A stretch of 64,000 nucleotides of DNA, from contig CM073593.1 of the NCBI GenBank assembly GCA_037074705.1, positions 16,559,001 through 16,623,000 of the forward strand. The letters run 5' to 3'. The DNA comes from Zhengitettix transpicula. Lineage: Eukaryota; Arthropoda; Insecta; Orthoptera; Tetrigidae. Shown here one piece after another: positions 43,370 to 55,204 of the stretch. Each line of letters begins with the position of its first letter. The stretch's first letter is position 1. A model generated the notes under the pieces. It saw only the letters and a program-made list of their open reading frames with translations, was not told where the DNA came from and did no database searches. The translations under genes and the position numbers were made by a program.

Positions 43370-44393
43370 TGTAGTTGGTGTTGCAAAAAGTGAGGGATAA
43401 GAATTCGACGTAACACTATTATTCTAGTATAGAAAGTATATTATAACAATAATGAGTTCGTAGTCTTGATTATATTTTGTAATAATTAATAAGATGATTA
43501 ATTAAATTTTGCCCCATGCTGTTGGGCCATTTATGTAATGATTAAAAAGGGGTCTTAATTAATACGAATAATAAACAAAATTAGTATGTAATTAAAAAAT
43601 AATTACGAAATTAATTACGCCGAATTACATCAATTTAACAAACAAATATTTCATGTTTTATTTACTTAATACGTGGCGTTCTATGAAAATACAACTTTAT
43701 ATTTTTACAATCAACTACATCTAATTTCTCTTTATCTCAGGGTCATCACTGGGTTTAATAGGAAGAACAAATACAATGAACTAAAAAATTAAAAATCCAA
43801 ACTCATTTAAGTTTACGGAACACAATATTAAATACAAAAGTAAAAAAAAACGAATGAATAGAAAAACGCGAACGAAATCTGACTCTTGTAGCTTGAAGTC
43901 AACACACACTAAACAGGCCTTTATACACTGATTCTACTCATTAGATTTTGAACACACGGTAGTTGCTCTGGATCTCTGGAAGCTGGATCATCTCATTCTC
44001 AACCAGTTGCCGGACGTAGATCCCCTCAAAGTCTCTCTATGCGAAAATCAGTTCAGTTTGTGAAGAAAAACTTCTGCTTCCAAATTGCGGTTTTTATGAG
44101 TCTCTCCGTCAAAACTGTTTACTTGCGTTTTATGTAAACTATTATATCTCGCTGTTGAACTTCCTAGATAGCCCTATTCATAATTCCGGATCCGCAGACT
44201 TTTACTGTTTTTATTTTTCTATGTGGACCGAACTGCTGTGTCCTCGACGCAGACTGAGTTCTCTAAGCGCACGGTTTCCAGTCTCGATTGTTAACAAAGA
44301 AAAACCCGCCCTTATTGTCGTCTTTAAGCACCCGTACCACCAACAATTAAATTATATTAAAAACAATTAAAAGCCTATTTAATTGGTAGTACA
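43370..44393 (-). mobile_element. LTR, group B, minus strand
   Basis: The minus-strand start TGTACTACCAATTAAATAGG and a TTGTTGGTGGTACGGGTGC box correspond to TTGTTAGCGGTACGAATGC of group B. The reverse complement of ACCCAGTGATGACCCTGAGA lies near 43738-43757. The low-coordinate end is ACTACA beside ATATAT. A PBS-like GGCCCAACAGCATGGGGCAA (minus) lies at about 43530-43511, inside the unit as in the other copies. The left flank is ATAT and the right flank ATAA. Confidence 0.65.
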
Positions 44394-44985
44394 ATAATTG
44401 TTTCTTTTTCTGAATTTGATTTGACTAATTTTCAATCTCCGTTTAAACCAGACGATCCGCAGTTACCTTATGTGAATAATGTGGTTCATTGTGTGTACTT
44501 TGGAGTGACCCTGCATGTGACAGTTCGGCGCAGAGGGAGGATGGATTCCAGTCCTTATCTACAGGTTCAGGCTAAGACGAACCCTTCACTCTGGTCGGAG
44601 ACGTGTCCTATCGCCTCAGCCCTGCACTCACCAGTAAGGACAGAGTTTGCCTTGGATTATTAGAACTGTCTTTGTCAAGTGTCATTTCTAGAACAATGGC
44701 AGACGTTTGTTTGTGCAGCAAATTTTTTTTATGAGTCATGGTCTAGATCAAACATCGTAAGAGTAGTTATTATTTGGCATGTTGCTTTAACAATAAATAG
44801 ATAAAAATTATTGTATTTGCATGTATGTATTTATTTAATCTAGAAATGAACTCTTTTACCGGTGGCAAATTCATGAAATTAAAACAAATATAATTATTTT
44901 AAATGTTTGCAGAAATTTCAATTATAAAAAAGTATATAAAGAAGAATATTGGAAGTATTTAAATTTGAAAAAATACATTGTAAAT
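44394..44985. other. Unassigned; 80-codon plus frame at 44421-44663
   Basis: The frame MTNFQSPFKPDDPQLP... has no recognised domain. Base composition of 44430-44660 is less AT-rich than its surroundings. Confidence 0.25.
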
Positions 44986-44989
44986 AAAT

Positions 44990-45160
44990 ATGAAAAACAT
45001 CAGTCTATTAGTCAGAAAAAAAATTATTATAAAATGTAAAACATTATACTTGACAAACACAACATTTCATCCCTAACTGGGACCTCTTCAGTTGTACAAT
45101 TTGAATTAAATTCAGTTAAAATGTATTATATTTACATTAACATAAATTTCTAACGTGTGT
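44990..45160 (-). mobile_element. Penelope-like element 3' end with hammerhead-like motif
   Basis: Minus strand: CTGAAGA (45091-45085), one G, stem GTCCC (45083-45079), loop, GGGAT (45073-45069), GAAA (45068-45065), then TGTTGTGTTTGTC. The stem is different in sequence from that at 18068-18084 (GTCGC/GCGAC) yet still pairs, with G-U at the base. Confidence 0.6.
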
Positions 45161-45419
45161 AAAAACCACCGTATTTATTCAAAATAAATTAGTTCAAAAA
45201 TCTTTCGGACTAAATCAAAAATCATCGATCAATTAATATATGTTATAATTGTTTTTGATGGATAACTAAGACCAAATCAGTCTTAACACACCGGCTGGAA
45301 TTCCAAGCTGATTGAGACATCCTGAATGAGGTGGTAACGACCATCGCGGTCTTATTTATGCAAGAAAATAATTTCAATAATTGACACGTTTAGTCACGTC
45401 TAAATATTAAATTGATATA

Positions 45420-46080
45420 CTTTCTGGGTGCTCGGGTTGTCGTAATTTAACTCGGCGACATCCATAACCCCGGTATTGACTCCAATCTCGGTTGCTTTTG
45501 CGTTATTTTTATGTAACGCATCTCCACCCCAAAACCGAAAGGGTTTGAAATAGTATACAAAAATATCTGGAAAAACGCTATCAATGTCATAGGCCCCGAA
45601 AAAAATTTATCCGTCGAAAGTATGGACCGTTTTTACAAGTTTGAAAATTTCCAACCCCGTCCTCCCCAAAAACAGAAAGTAGAATGATATAATTAAACTC
45701 AGGGGCATCCATAAACCCGGATTTGACTACAATGTCGGTTGTTTTCGCGTGATTTTTATTTAACGTCCTTACACCTCAAAACCGAAAGGGTTTGAAATTG
45801 TATACAAAAAAACATCTGGAGAGATAATATCAATCTCATTGACCCAGAAAATATTTATCTGACGCAAATATCGGTCGTTTGAGCATGATGGAAAATTTCC
45901 ACACCTTTCTACCCCCGCCTCTCGGGGTGGTAGACGTGTCTTATCCCTACAGTGTTTGTTTCCGGTTCTAAAGAAACACGTGTACGAAATTGGGTGGGAT
46001 TTACTCCACGAGTGTATATTTGTATGCGTAACATACATACATACATACATACAAACAAACAGTCTATTTTCTTTATTAGA
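45420..46080 (-). mobile_element. Helentron-like element, complete short copy
   Basis: The minus strand starts CTAATAAAGAAAATAGACTG at 46079, then GTTTGTTTGTATG repeats (CATA tetranucleotides on the plus strand at 46030-46050), GTGTACGAAATTGGG in reverse, AGAACCGGAAACAAACACTG, two ~275-bp units, and ends CGACAACCCGAGCACCCAG near 45424. The final CTAG has changed. At ~660 bp this is the smallest full-span copy. Confidence 0.65.
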
Positions 46081-47020
46081 AGAAGATATGGGAATACTTG
46101 ATGAAAAACGTTGAATTCCTACACTGAACTTATTATAATTTTTTCAAAAGATCCATATAATTATATTTCATGGCAATTCTTGAATAGACCTAGATTAATC
46201 TTCGTATTATTGAACTTCGCCTGATTTAGGGTGACGTTTTTCATTCTGGCTTCTGTTAGTGTTGGAATAGTAGACTTTTAACAATAAAAGACCGGTATTC
46301 TTCCAAATTGATTCTTTATAGAGTCAAATATCATATTATAAATAATGATCAGCGCAATTTCCGCAATGACGCGTGTAATGTGTATATAACCTCAATACAG
46401 ACGGAATGCAGAGGTTATCGGGTCATGGTGATAGTGGCATACCAGGTTTCCCGTCGTGACAAGAACCTGTCACGGAGAAAGAGCATTGCGAAATAAGTCT
46501 GATCCGATGAAGTGTGCTCGCCCCGATAGCAGATCCAGATACTAACTGGACCGCCCTGTCCTATATCCATCATAGGTGCTGGACAATGGAAGCCGGACAC
46601 TGTCGCAACTCTTGCGATTGACACAATGCAATGTACAACTGATCGCTCATATGCATCTAGTTTTATATAAGATACGTTACTTTCTCCAATACCTTAAACT
46701 TTTCTTCGTTACATCTATTTAAATGCTGAAAATAACAAAGAATGTAATCGCCAAGTTACGAATTGTACCGGGGAATTTGAATAAAGTAATTGGGTCCCCA
46801 TAATAATATTTAAATTAACAACAAGAACATTGCACTGTGAACTTGGTGAGGAAGAAATTCTAAAGTATGCTGCTGGAAGATATTGTGTCAACGAGGGTGG
46901 TTCAATGAGTAATGCCTCTTACTTTTTATCCTTAAATAAGTAAGTTATGTGAAAATTTTAAATTCGGCGCAATTCTTCAAACATTCTTCCCCAATCCACT
47001 GCAGTAACAACTTCCCAAGC
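46081..47020. other. No gene or repeat recognised
   Basis: Includes a less AT-rich patch at 46360-46640 with overlapping 62- and 69-codon frames on opposite strands; no recognised motif. Confidence 0.35.
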
Positions 47021-47024
47021 ACAG

Positions 47025-47207
47025 CACCCACGTATTAGACAACGTTCTGTGATTGAATTAAATGTGGAAGATGAAACGTCCATTTGCGTTCATGAAAGGC
47101 TGAAAAATGTGTATGATGATGCGACTACACTGTTAGGCGATGGATCCGTCGCTGTAACGAAGCTGAAGGACAAACACCTTGAAAACTTCCGTGCGTCGAT
47201 TGCTTAG
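47025..47207 (+). pseudogene. Mariner-type helix-turn-helix (Mos1 HTH-like) fragment
   Basis: The plus strand encodes RQRSVIELNVEDETSICVHE followed by RLKNVYDDAT and a stop at 47205. The pattern RQRxVIExLxxExxxxxxIHxRLxxVYGDxT is the N-terminal Mos1-type HTH of mariner-like transposases and of many domesticated or decayed relatives. The DNA-binding domain would recognise transposon ends. The rest of a transposase (the DDD/E catalytic domain) is not seen downstream, and the residues after DAT no longer fit. It is a fragment of about 60 codons. Confidence 0.6.
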
Positions 47208-47824
47208 GAAGCAGTGAAATACATATCCGTGTTAAAAGTTGGATGAAATTTGTGGTAAAGTATGGTGACTATTCGAAAAAGTGGAAATTTAATAATTAAT
47301 ATTGTGGGTTTATGTTGTGTAAATTACACTCAATTGTATTCACAAAAGAAAGAGAAAAAATGGAAGGTATTACTTATTGGCTTACTCTCGTTTATTTGAG
47401 AAAAACATAGGTTGATAATCGACAGTAGGAAATCGTGGAACTCCATACATTTATTTATGATATTATTACGAAAAGGAGACTTTTTAAATCTGTGGTACGC
47501 CATGAATACATACATCCGTATCCGATCGAGTAGAATGATGGAAGACTTTTTGAAGCAAGGTCTTTGAAATAACATGAGAACAAACTACGACGAACTGTCT
47601 GGGAAACTTTGATTTGATTTGTTCCATTAGTCCTCGTTTGGGGAATAGGATACGTCATTACATGAAATTGAAAATGTGATTATTAGGTGCTACAATTAAT
47701 AAGAATTATAAGCTAATAATAAGAAAGATAGCCAAATACAGACAAAACTTTTGTTAACATTTTAATTGATAAAGTTTTAATTTTCTATCAGCTGTAAAAT
47801 TTTTCATTTGAATTATAAGTTAAC

Positions 47825-47970
47825 ATAAACATAACTAAACATCGGGAATCCAAATTTTCCTGTCCAACACTACTAAAAGTACTGTAAATATATGGAGAAT
47901 TAACTATCATAAAATATGGTACTACACATCACACGAGAATAAACAGTAAACCTGACACATGCACAGCGTA
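47825..47970 (-). mobile_element. LINE 3' UTR fragment
   Basis: CGGGAATCCAAATTTTCCTG, GAGAATTAACTATCATAAAA and ACACATCACACGAGAATAAA match the minus-strand LINE 3' UTR at 30310-30520, with an internal deletion. No coding part is left. Confidence 0.65.
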
Positions 47971-48656
47971 ACGACTCAATTTTGGCATCATGCGAGTTTA
48001 AGTTGTGTGGTGGAACCATGGGACGATATAAATATATTAATTACATTGAATAAACAATAATATTTAAGTATGTTACTAGAAAAGCGATTTTTTTTTGCTA
48101 TGGATGACGAAGTGAAACGGCGATTTGTAATAAACAACTAAAATTACCGTCAAAAGACCCCCAAATTAGACAATTTGTTTATGGCAGAACGTGGAAATCA
48201 TTTCAGAACATTGGAAGTTGAAAAGTAAAGAAAGAGAGGAAAATATGTTGAGATTTCGCAGAAAGATTTTAATACTGAAGACGGACTTATAAGAGGCTAA
48301 TATCGGATGTTGGACTGGAGGCAGAAGGCGCGAATAAGTTTCGAGAAATTTTTTTATGGATCCTAGTTAATATTCCTGTTAAATAATTTTATATAATATT
48401 TAATATAAATTGGATTGACATATATTGCGACTAATTGAATTAATGAGAATCTCAATCATAATCGTACAGGGCGAAGAAAAGTGATTGCAATACGTCGGTA
48501 CACTTTCCAGAGAATGAACTAGCTAAACTAATTTCTGAGGTAACAAACAATATTAACACTTGCATTAAGAGTTAAACTTTCTATACCTAGTGGATTTAAA
48601 TAAGACTATAATGATTCTCGAAAATATTAAGTGAAACTGATTTAGATGATAATAAC

Positions 48657-48670
48657 TGATAATGTATTAG
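48657..48670. repeat. Candidate target-site duplication, first copy
   Basis: TGATAATGTATTAG; compare TGATAATGAATAG at 49233-49245, between the two tandem family A copies. Confidence 0.6.
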
Positions 48671-49232
48671 TTTTTTTTGGCGTAACAGACCAAATGAGGG
48701 TAATCCACGTGGTGGCAACTCCCCTTTAATAGCATGGGAAGGGATTTGAAAGGGGGGATGCGGAAGGGTAGAGAAAGGTAGCCAAGGGTTAACTAGGGCC
48801 CACGGGCCATAGTTTAAGGATCCTGCCCGGAAATTCGCCTAAAAGTAATGCAGGGAAAACCCTAGAAAAACCTGCATCAGGTGGGTCGGGCATTGGGTAC
48901 TTGTCCCACGCCCTTCCGATGGCGGGAAGGGGTTAGCTGTGGGGCACAGCTTTTCCCTCGCCGTGCCGTGACCGGCATAGGAGGCAGCTGGCCGAATATT
49001 CCAATAGGAATAGGGGACAAGTCTTACCGTATGCCCACGGTCTGCGACCCCGGAACATACACCTCTCAAACCAGGCCATGGTGCCTCGGCTTGTGGGAAC
49101 CCTAGTTCAAAAACGGAGAGTGGAAAAGGCATCCCCAAAGGTAGCCCCTTCGTGTCTCTCCTACAAGGTTTAGACTGCAGGTACTGCCTGCGAGAGAATA
49201 GCCATGGGAAACGGTAGCTCTCGACCTACGAT
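48671..49232 (-). mobile_element. Family A retroposon, full length (copy VI)
   Basis: A T-run then GTAATCCACGTGGTGGCAAC through GGTAGCCCCTTCGTGTCTCT, CCTACAAGGTTTAGACTGCA, GGTACTGCCTGCGAGAGAAT. It has the same GGCAG/CTGCC 5' type as copy II and the longest 5' end of any copy. The plus-strand frame 48881-49105 repeats the antisense frame found in copies I and II. Confidence 0.8.
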
Positions 49233-49245
49233 TGATAATGAATAG

Positions 49246-49662
49246 TTTATTTTTAGGGTAACAGGCTACATGAGGGTAATTCACATAGTGGCAACTCCCC
49301 TTTAATACCATACGAAGGGATTTGAAAGGGGGGATGCGGAAGGGTAGAGAAAGGTAGACAAGGGTTAACTAGGGCCCACGGACCATAGTTTAAGGATCCT
49401 ACCCGGCATTCGCCTAAAAGTAATGCAGGGAAAACCCTAGAAATACCTGCATCAGGTGGGTCGGGCATTGGGTGCATGTCTCACGCCCTTCCGATAACGG
49501 GAGAGGAGTTTGCTGTGGGGACGCAGCATTCCCTTCTCCGTGTCTCGACCACTTTAGGACGCAGCTGGCCAACTATTCCGATAGGAATAGCGGACAACTC
49601 TTACCGTATGCCCAAGATCTGAGTCCCCGGAACATACACCTCTCAGAACAGGCCGAGGTGAA
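49246..49662 (-). mobile_element. Family A retroposon, 5'-truncated (copy VII), tandem with VI
   Basis: TTTATTTTTAGGGTAACAGG, GGGTAATTCACATAGTGGCA through to CATACACCTCTCAGAACAGG, CCGAGGTG, where it stops in the first hairpin. Very similar to copy VI in the shared part. Confidence 0.8.
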
Positions 49663-51340
49663 GGGCAGTATCAAGCATCAAATAGATTATTTTTCTCATT
49701 ACGCCAGGGAGTAATAAAATTAATTACAAAAAATTATATTTTTGTGACAACATTTAATCTGACTTTATCATGAGTTTAAAAGGTTGCTTAGAAAATTATA
49801 CGCAAGGTAGAATAAGTCTAAAAACTATTTATGTCATTTTCGTATGGTAAAAATGACGTTTTTCCCTATTAATTATTTTTATTCAGAATATGGAGTAGAC
49901 GGCAGCGTTGACGCTGTTGAAGTTCGGGGGGAGGGGGAAGTTCTGTGAGTGCTGCAGAGGGTGTAATCGTCAACTTGCCCCTTGTTCGTCGTTCATAGAT
50001 AAAATCTTCAAACCCCTCTTTCCGCCGGTCAACTCAACCATCACTCTGTAATTGAACTAAGTAGGTCAATAGGTTTGGGGATTCGACGCTCATTTTCTGA
50101 AATCACACTCTTTAGTTCCAGGTGAAGGAAACTTTATTCCCGTTGACAAGATCAGACTTTTCTATAGTTTTTTTTACTTCATGAAAGTTAACAATCTAAA
50201 GATTTTACAGTTGTATAATTTGTACATGCTATACTATATCCATCCTGTGGAGCATTTTTTTTGTCCTATTGATATTAGTACATTTATGTAATAAATCTAA
50301 AAATCGAATGACATAGCCTTATTAGATTTGGATAATTACATTCAATACGCCTTCCTTTGCAGCGAGGAGTAGCTGACGAATAACCAAGCGCTACCATTTA
50401 GATTCACTTCTCATTACAAACGCAGTCGCGCCCTGGGGAAATGTGATTAAAATGTTCTTTTCCTCTCTCGCATGATCAACGCAGGTCTAATTGCAGAGTT
50501 AATGCTTTCGACTAATTAAACAGGCCGGAACTCATTACAGCAAATGACTTTAATTATTAATTTTTCACTGCCCCGCAAAAAACTTCAATTTTTTTTAAAG
50601 TTTGTAACGAAACAGATATGTGCGGGAGTTGTGACGGGAGAAAGTCCCTTGCTCTCTCTGGTTTGTCACGTATCATTTCAGAAGTAGAAAGTCGTGAATC
50701 GCGTCTCATACATATGGAGACGTAAGCTCATCTGCTTGTTATGATTGCTTGGGGATTGTTTCGTGGTTGAGAGACAAGAGTCCGGCCCATTGTTCACGCG
50801 ACAGTTCCGTGAATAACGAAAGTGTTGTCACGACATAAACAGTTCAAAGAGAATGAAGAGTCATGTGTTTCCTACGGTAACGGAGATTAGCAAACTAACG
50901 ACTGGTTGCCAAGAACACAAGCTTCAGTGATCTGAAAATGCTCTAACAAACGTGTAAAGGGACATTTATTACGACCTAATCAACAACAATTAGATATAGA
51001 CGTAACCAAAGACTATTGCAGAACTTACAGTTTTCCCTTAGAACCGTTTATAAATTTAAGAATAAAAATAAACTACAAAGCTTTAATTTTCCTGTTAATA
51101 ATTTATTGGAGTAATCCGTCAGTATTGTCATACATTTTTTGTCCGCAGAATAATTTTCAACGTAAATAATTTCCGAGGAGGTCATCGAATTGGATGAAAA
51201 TCTTCAACTTATGTATTTATGTTCCTCTAGAGAAGGAAAATCCTTAGCAGAAAAAATCAGAAAATAAAACGACGAACAAGAATCGCCAAAATATTTTATT
51301 TCAGATCACATCCAGTTTTATTGCTGACAGACACTACCGC
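49663..51340. other. No gene or repeat recognised
   Basis: Single-copy-looking DNA. G-rich GGGGGGAGGGGG at 49926 is a short low-complexity run. No open frame above 60 codons. Confidence 0.4.
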
Positions 51341-52010
51341 ATTCATATATGAATTAAATTATCAGGATGGAAAAATCTCGAACACGGTTCACCAAACTGA
51401 CCTGCTCATGTCGACTCCAGACCCGGTGCAAAATTATTCAATCCATTAGACCTGATTCAAGCTCACCTACGTTTCCTTATATACCCTAAATGGACCTCAA
51501 ATGAATAATTTAAATGTGATTTGATCCAGGGATTCAGAATTTTCACTTAAAGAATCGAGAGAAAGCTTTTTACTTGCTCAAGCACGTAGAATGTTGACCC
51601 TCGGAGGCTACCTGGACTGTCACACCGTGGGAAACGTCTCTCCGAAAACCCCAGAATTTAAATTAACAAGTGACTGCCTGAACCAATCGCATTTCTTGGT
51701 TCAGGAAAGATCGATCGAAAGATGAACGAGACCATCGATGTTTCTCATCCAGGGAAGGAGCTGTAAATAAAGTGTAGAGAGACTCCTCGACGAACCGTCG
51801 CCAGGGACGGACGTACAGCCCCATACGTGCATCATCCAGAGGACTCGGAGAGAACGAGGGTGCCACATGATCACGGTCAGAGATCAAAGCGAGGTAACTG
51901 CCAAGTGTCTCAATCTTTGACGCGCCTGGGGGAATTACCGTAAACCATGGTTTAACTTGGGATTCAGGGATCCGATTGTTTTGCCCGGCTAACTGAACAC
52001 TCATAATTTG
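51341..52010. other. Less AT-rich stretch with a 113-codon minus frame
   Basis: The frame 52004-51663 (minus, MSVQLAGQNNRIPESQ...) is one of the longer frames in the window and lies in DNA of more even composition. It has no recognised domain, signal or membrane segment, and no second copy here. It could be an exon, but nothing else supports that. Confidence 0.25.
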
Positions 52011-53331
52011 TATTTTAATTTTAATTGTCCATGTTCTCTTAAATCATTAAAAAACCTGGAAAATAACCCTTTTCTTTATCATTTAATAAACATACCACTA
52101 CGAAGAGAAAAGGAAGAAATTGATGGTCAAAATACGAAAACTGACAGCGATAATAGGGACGAAGTGTCAATGATTACATAAATTTATTCTTGCATTTACG
52201 AGACAGCTACCGTAAGTATTATATCAGGGTGAATAAAGCCCTGATTCGTATAAGGGCAACTGGCCAACGCTACCAACGGAGGTTGAGAAGTAAGTGGACA
52301 GAAAAAGTTAAAACTATGTTTTCTTTGGTTTACTTGGATACCAAAGAAGTTAGCCGAATGGGAAGTCATTACAATCAGCCATTTGATAGAGGATGACTGA
52401 GAGACAGTTCGGCGAAATGTGACAGCGATAAAACAGTGGATTGAAGCAGTATTAACCAATTTTAAAGATCAGCAACAGCATAGAGAACTGAGTGAAATGG
52501 TTTATTAATATTATTCTTATAATTAATTATTTTAAGGTTAATTTAATCTTAATATGATTGTAAAGAGGAAAGGAGCAAAATCGTATTTGATTAATAGCTT
52601 TTAAACTTAATTTTGCTATTTAATTTCGGTTTCAATTCATATTTTAACACCTGCCCAAATAAATTTTGAAGTATCATTTTTAAGTTTTATATATTAATAA
52701 ATCAGACCTGAAAATAATTTTATTGTTAGTATTAAGTAAGATATGTGGGAAATTAGCTTCCGGCTCTATAAATGGCCCGTTTACTGTCCTAACAAAGCTT
52801 AATTATATTTTTTATAAGACAACAATTAATTCTACTTATGAACTTCAACGCATGCTTTATCATTTTCAAAATGAAAAATATTCAGATACATTTCTCCATA
52901 GAAACGAGAATGAACATTACATAGTACTGCGTCACATCACCTTGACTTTAAAGTACATATTTCAAAATGCTTTACGAAACAACATCTCTTGCTAATCGCG
53001 GAGAAATGTACTAACATTCAAATATAAGACTGTTGCTAACGATGTCAAACAAGAGAACACTTAACCACAGGAGGTTGTAAAGGAGTGGGGTTGCTACTTA
53101 GCAGTCTCGCGCCAAACAATTTAAATAACCAACGACGAAGGTTCATCCTTGAAAACGTAACGGATTGTGTGGAAAAGAAACAGACGGTAATCGCTATGAG
53201 TCCTGAAATATCGATATATCTATTTGAATAAAGCGTAAGACAAAGAGAGACATAGAAAAATTGCAATTTGAATAATAAATTGCAACTTGAAAACTAAAGT
53301 CGCTGTGACTTAAAAACTTCATGACATATAA
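52011..53331. other. No gene or repeat recognised
   Basis: Overlapping frames at 52190-52459 (both strands) and 52723-52995 (plus, 90 codons) show no motif I know. Confidence 0.4.
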
Positions 53332-54381
53332 TGTAATGCCAATTAATTAGGACATTAATTGTTCGGACATAAAATTTAATTGTAGTGGCTGAAGCTTCCA
53401 AAGTGACAATAGAGCCGAGCTCTGTTACTTTGTCGGTAAGTCAAAAATGGCGTGTGCGCGCTAAAACTCGAGACTACTATAGCTCAGTTGGTGACGGGAC
53501 ATTTCGGAGGACGGAACAAATGATTCTAAAGTAGAGACTAGCCGTTGATTAATGTTTTATTAAACCAAGTTGTGAGTTTAAGACAAAGTAAAAACATTCA
53601 CGGAAGCATTTAAATCGTAAATATTCCTAAGTAAAAGCCGTGTACGTCTGTAGCCAGCCAGGAATGGTAAAGTTGCAGTTTAAGTCCCAAGCGGTAAAAA
53701 GACTAGCAAATCTATGAATCACAGGATTCATATAAGGCAAGCGGTCACCAGATAGCTGACAAAAAGGAGGATCACCCGAGTTCCTGGGAGCCTATCAAGG
53801 TTGACTTCAAGAGTGTAAAATCTGTGAGCCGATATTAGAATCAGTGTAAAAATTTTGCAATAGTGTACTCCCGAAAACAAAAAGAATGCTGGAACCAGCT
53901 GGACAGATGTAAGTAACAAAATAAAAAATAATAATGATTTATGTAAACGTAATTAAAGGATAGAAGCCAGATTTCGTTATTTTAATTGTCAATCAGAGTT
54001 AATTTCTTTTCTTTTAATTTATTCCTATCGACATACTGTCTGGGTGAATTATAAACTGTGTGTTAATTAGTTTTTTTTAAAACAACTTGTTGTGTCCATT
54101 ATAAAACCCAGTAGAGACCCTGAGATCTAAAATTTAAAATTGTAATTGTTTTTGAGTTATTGCCACAAAATAAATAAATATTTTGTTTGTTAATTGATTA
54201 TCTTTTCATTTAATAAAAACCTTCCATTTAATCATTACTTTTTGGCGCTTCACGAGAGGTAAATTCATTAAATAAATTTAATTAATTAAAGCTCCATTGT
54301 TGTTTATTACATAGTGGCTTCCACAATGTGGGGCAAATTAAATTAAATAATAATATTGAAGGCTTTCTTTTGATTATTACA
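53332..54381 (+). mobile_element. LTR, B/C-related, with two PBS-like tail modules
   Basis: Starts TGTAATGCCAATTAATTAGG, ends TGATTATTACA, with ATAA on both sides (53328-53331, 54382-54385), a clean 4-bp duplication outside a TA tract. It carries TAATTAAAGGATAGAAGCCA (53950) and ACCCAGTAGAGACCCTGAGA (54107). Near the end ATCATTACTTTTTGGCGCTT, then CACGAGAGGTAAATT (54229-54265), is followed ~75 bp later by TTTATTACATAGTGGCTTCC, ACAATGTGGGGCAAATT (54303-54339), and then the final ATTACA. Two PBS-like modules are thus stacked behind the first LTR-type end. Confidence 0.7.
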
Positions 54382-54385
54382 ATAA

Positions 54386-55200
54386 ATATTAGTGGAAAGT
54401 CGCAGTAATGATATTACACGAGGTTATGTGAGGTATTACTCGGTAAAGCATAATATCTGAAGAATTATGTAGACTTTAACGACAAAGGTAAACCACCTTC
54501 AGTGAGACCTGTCATCAGTCTTAAAGCCCAACACATTTCACAGTTGAAACAATTGCCGGAATTTATAGTCAGAGAGCGTGACAGATAAGTTTCCCCTTGG
54601 CAAGTAGGGTAAGCGTGCGAAGCCACTGTAAGGGGGGTGGCCAGTGGCGTGGAACAAGAATAGCTACCGATGATTGATATCTCGTGACTCTGAGGAAACA
54701 GATGGAACAAGTATGCAGGCAGCGTTGAGAGTCTCCGGCTTCGAAATGGCGATAATAGATCTCTCGCATGGCACGAAAAATCCTGAACTGACGTACATCG
54801 AATACACGCAACGCGGCAACGTTCATTCTGTTATATTTTATTAACCTCAGCAAAACTTTATTTTAATATGGATTTAATTTTACAAATTATAAGAGCTGAC
54901 AGGAAGAGGCAATTATTCCTATTCAACGGACATGGAAGCATCGGTACCTAATACTGAATATTTTCCCATAATACTGGCATCAGTAAGAAGATAGAATTTA
55001 TTAAATATTATTTGTAGAAATATAATTATTAAAAGTACTTGTAGGCAAATGAATATATACTTTCTTAACACTATAAATTTTATTTCATTGTGTTTTCTGT
55101 CCTCTCAGAGATATTATCGTATTTTAACCAAAAACTTTAATTGCAATGTCTTAGATCAAATAACATAGAGTTAAACTTTTTGAGCCCAGTTTTTATTATT
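54386..55200. other. No gene or repeat recognised
   Basis: Overlapping minus frames at 54465-54853; no recognised motif. Confidence 0.4.
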
Positions 55201-55204
55201 TAAT

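Noticed and set aside
46028..46056. CATA repeats as a telomere-like array
   Set aside because: This is a short tetranucleotide run near the left end of a Helentron-like copy; no TTAGG-type repeat is present.
51663..52004. 113-codon minus frame as a host gene
   Set aside because: No domain, no splice or promoter context that I can support and no homologous copy; reported only as an unassigned stretch.
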